Shown here one piece after another: positions 45,865 to 54,026 of a stretch of DNA of 64,000 nt (positions within the stretch are counted from its first letter, which is position 1; each line of letters begins with the position of its first letter). A program made the position numbers and the translations under genes. Source of the stretch: Noviherbaspirillum aridicola (lineage in GTDB: Bacteria; Pseudomonadota; Gammaproteobacteria; Burkholderiales; Burkholderiaceae_D); the NCBI RefSeq assembly GCF_019656455.1, contig NZ_BPMK01000006.1, forward strand, positions 124,001 to 188,000. Direction: 5' to 3'. The notes beneath the pieces are model-generated. The model was not told the origin of the DNA. It saw only the letters and a list, made by a program, of their open reading frames with translations, and did no database searches.

Positions 45865-47265
45865 TCATTGCGCGGCCTGGAAGAAATTGGCCAGGCCGTT
45901 GAGGCTATTGGCGTCGAAGCGATTGCTCGCCGGGTCCAGCACATGGGCGGGATCCTTCCGGATCGCGATGAAGCGGCGCGGACTGGCGGTCTCGAAACAG
46001 TTGTTCTCGAAGCTCACGCCGGACGATTGGCCCCGGCCGAACAGTACGGCGGCCGAGGTCGCGGCCGCCGCGCTGCCCGCGTCGATGAAGCGGTTCGACG
46101 CGAACCGCAGTCCGTCCACGCTGTGCACCGTCACGGCGCTCTGACCGGCCGTGCCGCAGCGCTGCAGCAGATTGCCTTCCAGTGCGATGTCCCGCGCCGC
46201 CATCGCCGGCACCGGCGATCCTATACGCGCGCTGTGGGCGAAGTCGCGGAAACGGTTCCGGGCCAGGACGATGCCCTTGCCGCTCAGGAGCAGGAAGCTC
46301 GTCGCACCGCGCCGCGCATCGTTGTCCCGCACCACGACGTTGGCGTGCGCCGATTCCGGCGCCGGAGCCCGGTTGTCGTTGTAGTGGAAAAAGCCGCCGG
46401 TGCCGAGATAATCCTCGCTGAGGTTGTGCTCGACCAGTATGTCCCGCGGCGCCGGCGTGCCGGCCAGCACGTAGACCGAGATCACGCCGACGCTGCCGCC
46501 GATCCGGCGGAAGCGGTTGCCGCGCAGGTGGATATGGCGTACGACATGGTAGGGATGGCGATTGGGTTCGATATCGATCGCGCCCGGCATGTTGTGCCGT
46601 GTCAGGTTCTCGAACCTGCAGCCGTCGACCAACAAGCCATCGCAATCGATGACACTGATACCGTTGCGGTTCTCGCGGTTGATGCCGTCGAAGCGGCAGT
46701 CGGCGATGACGACGTCGGTATTGTGCCGTTCGCTGGCGCCACGGTTGCCGGATCCGAGATAGACCGCATCGCCGCGAAAGCCCCGGAACAGCACGCGCTC
46801 GAAGCGCACGCCGGACACGCCGTTGAGACTGACCAGGTGGCGGAATTCGGACATGCCGTCGGCATCGCAGCTGCCCCGCAGCTGCAGATCGCGCATGAGC
46901 AGTCCGGCGATGTTCTGCCGCGGCGAGGCGCTTCCGCTGTCGTTCGTGATCAGATAGGCCGCGTCGGCAGGCATGCGAAGAATGCTGCGATCCCCGTCGC
47001 CGAAGATCTCGGTATCCGACGGCCAGCCGGCCTCGCGCAGCAGGTATTCGCCCGCCGGAACATGCACGCGCCGGGCGACGGAACACGCCTGGTTGAAGGC
47101 CCCGGTGCAGTCGGTGCCCGGCTGCGCGCCGAAATCCAGGATGCTGACCGTGTCGCTTGATTTCACCTGGCCGCCGGCCGCCGCCCGCCAGGGCATGAGC
47201 GCGGCGGCGGCCGCGAGCAGCAGGCGCCGCCGCTGCAGGTCTCCGGAGTGCGGCGCTCTCTTCAA
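45865..47265 (-). CDS. Tat-exported beta-helix protein, paralogue of the one at 25886
   Basis: The 466-residue protein has a twin-arginine-like signal (LQRRRLLLAAAAALM) and the pectate-lyase superfamily start VSILDFGAQPGTDCTGAF, then beta-helix coils (VVIADCRFDG, LLVDGCRFEN). It shares SERHN, NRNGISVID and MPGAIDIEPN with the 25886 product. The likely role is trimming or epimerising EPS in the periplasm. The start is TTG at 47265, overlapping the wzc-like stop as TTGA, with GAGGGAAG nearby; no ATG retains the Tat motif. Confidence 0.82.
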   Translation of the reverse strand: MKRAPHSGDLQRRRLLLAAAAALMPWRAAAGGQVKSSDTVSILDFGAQPGTDCTGAFNQACSVARRVHVPAGEYLLREAGWPSDTEIFGDGDRSILRMPADAAYLITNDSGSASPRQNIAGLLMRDLQLRGSCDADGMSEFRHLVSLNGVSGVRFERVLFRGFRGDAVYLGSGNRGASERHNTDVVIADCRFDGINRENRNGISVIDCDGLLVDGCRFENLTRHNMPGAIDIEPNRHPYHVVRHIHLRGNRFRRIGGSVGVISVYVLAGTPAPRDILVEHNLSEDYLGTGGFFHYNDNRAPAPESAHANVVVRDNDARRGATSFLLLSGKGIVLARNRFRDFAHSARIGSPVPAMAARDIALEGNLLQRCGTAGQSAVTVHSVDGLRFASNRFIDAGSAAAATSAAVLFGRGQSSGVSFENNCFETASPRRFIAIRKDPAHVLDPASNRFDANSLNGLANFFQAAQ

Positions 47266-49508
47266 CGTCTTCCCTCATCGGCCTGGCGGCCGTATTCATA
47301 ATGCGTCGCCCGGGACTTCAGGTCGTTGAAGACCACGCCCGTCACCGTCTGCCCGGCCTGGTTCAGCTGCTTGACCGCGTCTTCGATTTCGCGCACGGTG
47401 CTCAGCCCGGCGCGCACCACGTTGAGTATCGTGCCGGCGTGCGGCGCGACCTCGAGGGCGTCGGACACCGCCAGCACCGGCGCCGTATCGATCAGCACCA
47501 CGTCGTAGCACAGCGCGCACTGTTCGAGCAGGACCGCCAGTCCGTTGTCGGCGAGGAGTTCTCCGGTGCGCTCGGGAAGCGCGCCGGTGGCCAGAAAGTC
47601 GACATTGCGCACCGCATGGCGGTGCACGGCCCGGTCGAACAGCGCCGGGTCGTGCACGGCGTCGGACAGTCCGAGATGCCGCTCCACGCCGAAATACCGG
47701 TGCAGGTTGCCGGCCCGCAGATCGGCATCGATGACGAGCACCCGCTTGCCGAACGACGCGAGCACGGCGGCGAAATTGACGGTGACGAAGGATTTGCCCA
47801 CGCCCGCCGTCGGTCCGGTCACCATGATGATGTTGTTGCTGGCATCGTGCATGGAAAACTGCATCGAAGTGCGCAGCCGGCGCAGGCTTTCGATCGACCG
47901 GTCGGCGGGCGCGTCGCAGGGCAGCACCGGATACATCTTGCCTTCGCGGCGCATCTGGCCGTACAGCCTGTCCTGGTTCTCGCTGTAGGGGATGACGCCC
48001 GCGACCGGCAGGCCCAGGGTCTGCTCGATCTCTTCCGGCGCGTCCAGCCTGCCGTAGAGATTCTTCTTGCAGAACGCGGCGACCACGCCAAGCAGCAGTC
48101 CCGTCATCGCCGACAGCAGAATCACCAGCGGCGGCCTGGGCCGCACCGGCCGCACCGGCGCTTCCGCGGCGTCGAGCATGCGCGCGTTGCCGACCTCGCT
48201 CGACGTCACCAGCCGCAGCTGCTGGGCGGTCGCGAGCAGCGAGGTGTACAGCTCGGTATTGACCTTCACGTCCCGCTGCAGCCGCACCACCTCCTGCTCC
48301 AGTTCGGGCAGCGACTTGAGGCCGGTCTCGAGGCTGCCGAGCTGCCGGCCGAGCACCGCGAGCTGACGGCCCACCTCTTCCAGCGCGGGATGCTGTTCCT
48401 CGAACTTGACCAGCAGCTCGACGCGCTTCTGCTGCAGTTCCGTCATCCGGTTCTGCACCCAGACCAGGCGCTCGAGCATCGTGCGCGCCTCGGTGCCGAG
48501 ATCGAAGGTGCGGTGCCGGTTTCTGAAGGCCTTGTAGCGCTCCTCGGAACTGTCCAGCTCGGTCTTCAGGTCGGGCAGCTGGCGGTCGAGGAAGGCCAGC
48601 GATTTTTTGGCTTTTTCCGATTTCCGCTCGACGTTGAGCCGCACGTATTCACGTCCGATCTCGTTGAGTATGCCGCTGGTGGACCTCGCACCGTCACCCT
48701 CGAGCGCGACTTCGATGATGCCCGAATCCTTGCGGTTCTCGGTGATCTTGAGCTTCTTGCGCACGCCCTCTATCGTCTCGAGGCGGTTGTGGCGCACCAG
48801 CAGGAATTCGGCCCCGGGCAGCGCGTGGATCTGATCGACGCGCAGCGCGATCCGGCCATGCTCGGTATCGGCCGACAGCGTCTCGCCTGTCCTTCCTTCC
48901 AGCGCGATGCCGTGCTCGTCGAGGCGAAGCCGGTAGCGGCTGTCGCCGAGCGCGGTCAGGATGAATTCAGTCCCTTCGAACTCCTCCGGTACCGTAAATG
49001 CCGGCACGCGCGCCGACTCGGCGCCCCAGACATAGCCTTCAAGCTGGGGCAGCAAGGGCCCGGTCAGCGTCTTGCTGCGCCGGGCGAGCCATTCGCCGAT
49101 CAGCGGGACGTAGCGCGGGCGCACCTGTATGTGCAGATGGGTCCTGTCGACGGCGCGGGCGACGACGGCGCGCGACCGCAGTATTTCCATTTCGGACGCG
49201 GTGGCCGTCTTGATGTCGAACACCGTCGACAGGTCGGTCTGGATGTTCTTCGGCGCGCCGGCGCTGGATTTCGTACTGTCCTCCACCTGGATCAGAATAT
49301 TGGCTTCATAAACCCGCTTGCCGAGCAGCGCATGGAGGGCGCCGAGCAGGGTCAGCGCGAGCGCGACGCCCGCGATCAGCCAGCGGTAGTCGTACAGGAA
49401 GGCGAGATAGCGCCCGAGCTGTATCGTGTCTTCCCTTTCGTTGCGGGGCGCAACCTGCTGAATGGGCAGGCTCCGGGCATGGTCTGGCGCGGTCGATGCC
49501 ATGGTCAT
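47262..49508 (-). CDS. Polysaccharide co-polymerase with tyrosine autokinase (Wzc-like)
   Basis: The 748-residue protein has a Wzz domain with two TM helices (about 50-66 and 445-465), a long coiled-coil periplasmic part, and a C-terminal BY-kinase with VTGPTAGVGKS (Walker A), VLVIDADLRAG (A') and YDVVLIDTAP (B). The Tyr-rich tail is very short (only HYEYG), so autophosphorylation capacity is reduced. It controls EPS chain length with Wzy. The ATG at 49508 may be replaced by the in-frame ATG at 49502, which is better spaced from GAGAGA. Confidence 0.93.
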   Translation of the reverse strand: MTMASTAPDHARSLPIQQVAPRNEREDTIQLGRYLAFLYDYRWLIAGVALALTLLGALHALLGKRVYEANILIQVEDSTKSSAGAPKNIQTDLSTVFDIKTATASEMEILRSRAVVARAVDRTHLHIQVRPRYVPLIGEWLARRSKTLTGPLLPQLEGYVWGAESARVPAFTVPEEFEGTEFILTALGDSRYRLRLDEHGIALEGRTGETLSADTEHGRIALRVDQIHALPGAEFLLVRHNRLETIEGVRKKLKITENRKDSGIIEVALEGDGARSTSGILNEIGREYVRLNVERKSEKAKKSLAFLDRQLPDLKTELDSSEERYKAFRNRHRTFDLGTEARTMLERLVWVQNRMTELQQKRVELLVKFEEQHPALEEVGRQLAVLGRQLGSLETGLKSLPELEQEVVRLQRDVKVNTELYTSLLATAQQLRLVTSSEVGNARMLDAAEAPVRPVRPRPPLVILLSAMTGLLLGVVAAFCKKNLYGRLDAPEEIEQTLGLPVAGVIPYSENQDRLYGQMRREGKMYPVLPCDAPADRSIESLRRLRTSMQFSMHDASNNIIMVTGPTAGVGKSFVTVNFAAVLASFGKRVLVIDADLRAGNLHRYFGVERHLGLSDAVHDPALFDRAVHRHAVRNVDFLATGALPERTGELLADNGLAVLLEQCALCYDVVLIDTAPVLAVSDALEVAPHAGTILNVVRAGLSTVREIEDAVKQLNQAGQTVTGVVFNDLKSRATHYEYGRQADEGRR

Positions 49509-49821
49509 TTCTCTCGGCAGCGGGTCCTGTCTGTCTGCTGCGCCGGCACTCGTGGCGCCGGCCGGACGACGCGCGCCCGCGGGTGGACCCTTGCCGCGGG
49601 CGGTCGCCGTTTCAAGCGCTATGACAGGCGGGCGCGCGGAAAATACAGATGAAATTTCGATGTCGCCGTCGTGCTACAGGACGCTCCTATTCAGCTCTTA
49701 GATTCAAACGCCATCTGGGCCGCGGACTTGCCGGATGCTATCCTGCCGTGCTTTTCGACACTGGCGCATGCGCGCATTCCCGCGCCGCCCGCGCCCGCTT
49801 CACGCCAGGAAGGATGACGAC
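49509..49821. other. Intergenic region between the wzc-like gene and spmAB
   Basis: The 313-bp gap holds EPS promoter copy C for the leftward EPS operon and, near 49807, the ribosome site of the rightward spmAB gene. I found no gene in it and no clear promoter for spmAB. Confidence 0.6.
49618..49661 (-). promoter_or_regulatory. EPS-type promoter, copy C (wzc-like operon)
   Basis: Read leftwards, ATCGAAATTTCATCTGTAT (49661-49643) matches copy B at 15 of 19 positions; the hexamer CATAGC (49623-49618), preceded by TG, lies at the same distance as the -10 of the other copies. Predicted start of transcription is near 49611, about 100 bp before the gene. Confidence 0.6.
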
Positions 49822-51051
49822 ATGCTGAACGCCCTGTGGCTGGGCTTTTTCCTGATTGCCGCGGCGAGCGCCGCGATACGCTGGCTCGCGGCCGGCGAGG
49901 CGGCGGTGTTCGCCGCGATGGTGGAGAGCCTGTTCGCGATGGCCAAGCTGTCGGTCGAGGTGATGATCCTGCTGTTCGGCACGCTCACGCTGTGGCTCGG
50001 CTTTCTGCGCATCGCCGAGAAGGCGGGGCTGGTCGATATCCTCGCGCGGCTGCTCGCGCCGCTCTTCCGGCGCCTGATGCCTGAAGTCCCCGCCGGTCAT
50101 CCGGCGCTCGGTCTCATCACGCTCAACTTCACCGCCAATGCGATCGGACTGGACAATGCGGCAACGCCGATCGGTCTGAAGGCGATGCGGGCGCTGCAGG
50201 AACTCAATCCCGTGCCCGGTACCGCCACCAACGCCCAGATCCTGTTCCTGGTGCTGAACGCGTCGTCGCTGACCCTGCTGCCCGTATCGATCTTCATGTA
50301 CCGCGCGCAGCAGGGAGCGGCCGACCCGACGATGGTGTTTCTTCCCATCCTGCTGGCGACATCGGCATCCACCCTGGCGGGCCTGCTGTCGGTGGCGCTG
50401 ATGCAGCGTCTGCGCCTCTGGGACCCGGTGGTGCTGGCCTGGCTCGCCGGCGCGGCGCTGGTGCTGGGCGGGATCATGAGCACTCTCGCGGGCATGTCGG
50501 CGGCGACGCTGGCGGCGGCTTCCTCCCTGACCGGCAACCTGGTGCTTTTCGGCCTCGTGCTGTGCTTCCTGGTGTTTGGCGCCTGGCGGCGGATCCAGGT
50601 CTATGAATGCTTCATCGAGGGCGCGCGGGAAGGTTTCGACGTCGCGCGCAATCTGCTGCCCTATCTGGTGGCGATGCTGTGCGCGGTCGGCGTGCTGCGC
50701 GCATCGGGCGCGCTCGACTTCGCATTGGCCGGATTGCGCTGGCTGGTCGAAGCCGGCGGCCTCGACAGCCGGTTCGTGGAAGCGATGCCCACGGCGCTGG
50801 TCAAGCCGTTTTCCGGCAGCGCCGCGCGCGCGATGCTGATCGAGCTGATGAAATCCGCGGGGGTGGACAGCTTTCCCGCACTGGTCGCCGCCACCATACA
50901 GGGAAGCACGGAGACGACCTTCTATGTGCTGGCGGTCTATTTCGGCGCGGTCGGCATACAGCGCGCCCGCCATGCAGTGGGTTGCGCATTGCTGGCCGAC
51001 CTGGCCGGCGTGGTGGCCGCGGTCGCGGTCTGCTACTGGTTCTTCGGTTGA
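49822..51051 (+). CDS. Fused SpmA-SpmB nucleoside-recognition-domain membrane protein
   Basis: The 409-residue protein joins two nucleoside-recognition (Gate) domains: an SpmA-like half with LNFTANAIGLDNAATPIGLKAMRALQ and an SpmB-like half with FSGSAARAMLIELMKSAGVDSF and ATIQGSTETTFYVLAVYFG. About ten TM helices are predicted. In Bacillus SpmA and SpmB affect spore-core dehydration; in non-sporulating proteobacteria the function is unknown, perhaps transport. AGGAAGGA (49807-49814) supports the ATG at 49822; a longer frame from 49735 was rejected. Confidence 0.88.
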   Translation: MLNALWLGFFLIAAASAAIRWLAAGEAAVFAAMVESLFAMAKLSVEVMILLFGTLTLWLGFLRIAEKAGLVDILARLLAPLFRRLMPEVPAGHPALGLITLNFTANAIGLDNAATPIGLKAMRALQELNPVPGTATNAQILFLVLNASSLTLLPVSIFMYRAQQGAADPTMVFLPILLATSASTLAGLLSVALMQRLRLWDPVVLAWLAGAALVLGGIMSTLAGMSAATLAAASSLTGNLVLFGLVLCFLVFGAWRRIQVYECFIEGAREGFDVARNLLPYLVAMLCAVGVLRASGALDFALAGLRWLVEAGGLDSRFVEAMPTALVKPFSGSAARAMLIELMKSAGVDSFPALVAATIQGSTETTFYVLAVYFGAVGIQRARHAVGCALLADLAGVVAAVAVCYWFFG

Positions 51052-51276
51052 TCAGCGCGCACGGGAGAGGATGACGAGCCAGCGGCGCAGCAGCAGCAAT
51101 TCGACATGGCCCGGTTCCACGCCCGCGCTGCAGTCGAGGATGGGGTTGACCCGGTAATAGCGCTTGCGGAAATCGCGGCAGACGAAGATTTCACGACGGC
51201 CCACGCGCATCAGGAACGAGGTGGGGGCGTATTCGACGCCGAAACGGGAGCCGACGGGTTGGTGCAGGTAAGCCAT
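51052..51276 (-). CDS. Small protein under an SOS (LexA) promoter
   Basis: The 74-residue product has a strong ribosome site (AAGGAG, about 8 bases before the ATG). It is basic, with an aromatic centre (REIFVCRDFRKRYYRVNPILDC) and a hydrophobic C-terminus (VELLLLRRWLVILSRAR) too short for a confident TM helix; two Cys are present. No family is recognised. It abuts the convergent spmAB stop. The only promoter in the 107-bp gap upstream carries a near-perfect LexA box, so it is probably DNA-damage inducible. Confidence 0.75.
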   Translation of the reverse strand: MAYLHQPVGSRFGVEYAPTSFLMRVGRREIFVCRDFRKRYYRVNPILDCSAGVEPGHVELLLLRRWLVILSRAR

Positions 51277-51316
51277 GGCGCATCTCCTTTTTCTTCAAGC
51301 GGGTTGAGATGGCGTT

Positions 51317-51344
51317 ACTGTACCACAAGTACTGTACAAATCAA
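51317..51344 (-). promoter_or_regulatory. Promoter of the 74-residue protein gene
   Basis: Read leftwards: -35 TTGATT (51344-51339), a 16-bp spacer, then -10 TACAGT (51322-51317). The LexA box at 51330-51349 fully covers the -35. Confidence 0.6.
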
Positions 51345-51349
51345 CAGTA
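51330..51349. promoter_or_regulatory. LexA (SOS) box
   Basis: TACTGT (51330-51335), eight bases, ACAGTA (51344-51349) reproduces both six-base arms of the gammaproteobacterial LexA consensus, with the CTGT-N8-ACAG core. A direct repeat of TACTGTAC also lies at 51316-51323 and 51330-51337. The only gene downstream is that of the 74-residue protein; the other side is the 3' end of the PBP1A gene. Confidence 0.82.
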
Positions 51350-51383
51350 TGTTTATCCGTACAGCAAAAATGCGGCCGTTGTA

Positions 51384-53798
51384 CTAGTTGCCGCCCCGGT
51401 AGATGGACGAGTCCCAGGGCTCCTCCGTCCGCTGCTGCCGTGACGGTGCCGGCGACGGCGCGGGCGCCGAAGGCCAGTTGCCGAACAGCCGTTCGAGGAA
51501 GTTGCGCACCGGGCTGACGTCGACCGACTCGACGGCCTGGCCGGATCCCTGGTATTCCGCATACATCCAGTCGCCGTCGACCTGCACCAGGCCCGGGGGC
51601 GCGGCGCGCTGGACGGGCGGCTGCCCGCGCAGCGCCGTCTTCATGTAGTCGATCCAGATCGGAAGCGCCACGGTGCCGCCGAATTCACGACCGCCGAGCG
51701 AGCGCGGCTTGTCGTAACCCATCCATGCCACCGCCACCGTGTCGCCGCCGTATCCGGCGAACCAGCCGTCGACCGCATCGTTGGTGGTGCCGGTCTTCCC
51801 CGCGAGGTCGCGCCGTCCGAGTCGCTGGCTGGCCGCATAGGCGGTGCCGCCGCCGACCACGTCGCGCAGCATGCTGTCCATGATGAAGGCGTTGCGCTCG
51901 TCGATGACCCGCTGACCTTCGCTCGACGCAGGCTCGGGCACGTATTCGCTCAGGAGATTGCCGCGGGCGTCGGTGACCTTGCGGATGAGCTGCGGCTGCA
52001 CCTGGTAGCCGCCGTTGGCGAATACCGCGTAGGCCGCCGCCAGCTGCAGCGGTGTCACCGCGCCGGTGCCGAGCGTCAGCGTGAGGTTGGCCGGATGGCG
52101 GTCGGGATCGAATCCGAAGCGGCCGAGCCAGTCCTGCGCATAGACGGGCGTGATCGTCTGCAGGATGCGGATCGAGACCAGGTTCTTCGAGCGCTTGAGC
52201 GCGGTGCGCATGCTGACCGGGCCGTCGGCGCTGCCGTCGTCGTTCTGCGGCTGCCAGACCTTGCCGCCGGTCTGCGCGGGGTCGATGAAAAACGGGGCAT
52301 CGTTGATCATGGTCCCCGGCGAGAGCCCCTTCTCGAGCGCGGCCGAATAGATGAACGGCTTGATGCTGGAGCCGGGCTGGCGCCAGGCTTGGGTCACGTG
52401 GTCGAACTGGTTGAGGGCGAAGTCGAAGCCGCCGACCAGCGCGCGATAGCTGCCGTCCCGCGCGTCGAGCGCAACGAAGGCGGCAGCCACTTCGGGCAGC
52501 TGGGTGATGGCCCAGCGCTTGCGCGCATCCTGCACGACCCGGATGACGGAGCCGGCCCGGATGCGGTTCTTCGCCTTGGCGCCGAGCGCCGGCGCGGCGA
52601 AACGCAGTCCGTCGCCGCTGATCTCGAGCTGCTCGCCCGACAGCAGCTGCGCCCGCACTCCCTTCGCTGAAGCCGCGGTGACGACGGCGGAACGCAACTC
52701 ATCGCTGTCGGGATGCTTGAGCAGGATTTCGGAAATCGCCTGCTCGCGATCGTCCTGGTCGCCGGTGAGCTCCACGTGCGCCTCCGGACCCCGATAGCCA
52801 TGCCGCCTTTCGTAGTCGAGCACGCCCTTGCGCACGGCCGCATATGCCGCGTCCTGCTGCGCGCTGTCGAGCGTGGTGTAGACATTGAAGCCGCGCGTGT
52901 AGATCTCGTCCTTGTACTGGGCATACATCGCCTGCCGCACCAGTTCGGCCGCGTGTTCGGCATGGGTGGCGAAACGGCGGCTATCCTTGCGCACCGTCAG
53001 CTTTTCCTGCGCCGACTTCTCGTACTGCGCCGCGGAGATATAGCCGAGATCGCGCATGCGGGTCAGGATGTACTGCTGCCGCTGACGCGCGCGGACGGGA
53101 TTGACCACCGGGTTCATGGCCGCCGGCGCCTTGGGCAAGCCCGCGAGCATTGCCGCTTCGGCGACGGTGAGTTCCTGCACCGGCTTGCCGAAATAGACGC
53201 GCGCGGCGCTGCCGAAGCCGTAGGCCCGCTCGCCGAGATAGATCTGGTTCATGTAGAGCTCGAGGATCTGGTCCTTGCTCAGGCGACGCTCGATCTCGTA
53301 GGCGAGCATGACTTCCTGGATCTTGCGGGCGTAGGTCTTCTGGCGGCTGAGGTAGAAGGTGCGGGCCACCTGCATGGTGATGGTGGAGGCGCCCTGCGAA
53401 CGGCTGCTGCGGAGATTGGCGACCACGGCACGCGCGATGCTCGAATAGTTGACGCCGTCGTGTTCGTAGAAGTTGTCGTCCTCGATCGCCAGCAGCGCTT
53501 TTTTCATGGCCGCCGGCATCTCCGCGATCGGCACGAAATCGCGGCGCTCCTCGCCGAACTCGCCGATCAGCACATTGTCGGCGGTGTAGACCCGCAGGGG
53601 GATCTTGGGTCGGTAATCGACCAGCGCGTCGAGATCCGGCAGGCTGGGCGCGACGATGAGAAACGCATACGCGAAGATCAGGGCGACGCCGGCAGCGGCG
53701 ACGCCGGCCAGCGCGAGGGAGGCTTTGAGCAGCCATCCCTTCCCCGAAAAAGACTTGCCCTTGCCGCTGCGTTTTGCTGGTCGCGATTTCCTGCGCAC
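51384..53798 (-). CDS. mrcA: Penicillin-binding protein 1A (bifunctional)
   Basis: The 804-residue class A PBP has a basic N-terminus, one TM helix (about 26-48), a GT51 glycosyltransferase domain (EDDNFYEHDG, GASTITMQVAR), an OB-like insert, and a transpeptidase domain with SSIK (QPGSSIKPF), SKN and KTGTT. It polymerises and cross-links peptidoglycan. The start is GTG at 53798 with GAGGGGAA upstream; an ATG at 53855 has no ribosome site, and the open frame to 54479 is antisense to the CBS gene. Confidence 0.94.
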   Translation of the reverse strand: MRRKSRPAKRSGKGKSFSGKGWLLKASLALAGVAAAGVALIFAYAFLIVAPSLPDLDALVDYRPKIPLRVYTADNVLIGEFGEERRDFVPIAEMPAAMKKALLAIEDDNFYEHDGVNYSSIARAVVANLRSSRSQGASTITMQVARTFYLSRQKTYARKIQEVMLAYEIERRLSKDQILELYMNQIYLGERAYGFGSAARVYFGKPVQELTVAEAAMLAGLPKAPAAMNPVVNPVRARQRQQYILTRMRDLGYISAAQYEKSAQEKLTVRKDSRRFATHAEHAAELVRQAMYAQYKDEIYTRGFNVYTTLDSAQQDAAYAAVRKGVLDYERRHGYRGPEAHVELTGDQDDREQAISEILLKHPDSDELRSAVVTAASAKGVRAQLLSGEQLEISGDGLRFAAPALGAKAKNRIRAGSVIRVVQDARKRWAITQLPEVAAAFVALDARDGSYRALVGGFDFALNQFDHVTQAWRQPGSSIKPFIYSAALEKGLSPGTMINDAPFFIDPAQTGGKVWQPQNDDGSADGPVSMRTALKRSKNLVSIRILQTITPVYAQDWLGRFGFDPDRHPANLTLTLGTGAVTPLQLAAAYAVFANGGYQVQPQLIRKVTDARGNLLSEYVPEPASSEGQRVIDERNAFIMDSMLRDVVGGGTAYAASQRLGRRDLAGKTGTTNDAVDGWFAGYGGDTVAVAWMGYDKPRSLGGREFGGTVALPIWIDYMKTALRGQPPVQRAAPPGLVQVDGDWMYAEYQGSGQAVESVDVSPVRNFLERLFGNWPSAPAPSPAPSRQQRTEEPWDSSIYRGGN

Positions 53799-53830
53799 CG
53801 TTTTCCCCTCTGGTCCGAATAATCCGCAAC

Positions 53831-53870
53831 TGTAACAGGACGCGGGCGACGGCATGTAACGCGATGTTAC
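53831..53870. promoter_or_regulatory. TGTAAC/GTTAC repeats upstream of the PBP1A gene
   Basis: TGTAAC occurs at 53831-53836 and 53855-53860, and the second forms an inverted repeat GTAAC-N5-GTTAC (53856-53870). An AT-rich stretch near 53894-53902 carries -10-like sequence on both strands. A shared operator for the divergent PBP1A and CBS genes is possible. Confidence 0.3.
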
Positions 53871-54026
53871 GAAAACTTTTCCGGGCGCCGCGTAATTTAT
53901 ACCGCCCGCCAGCGCGCGTCGGACACTGCAGTGCCCTGCGATGCTGGCAGGCGTCTTGCTGCGTTCAATGTCCTGCCCGCCGGGCTTTCCCCGGCAGCAC
54001 CAGCCAAGGATGCAAAGGAGAACGCA

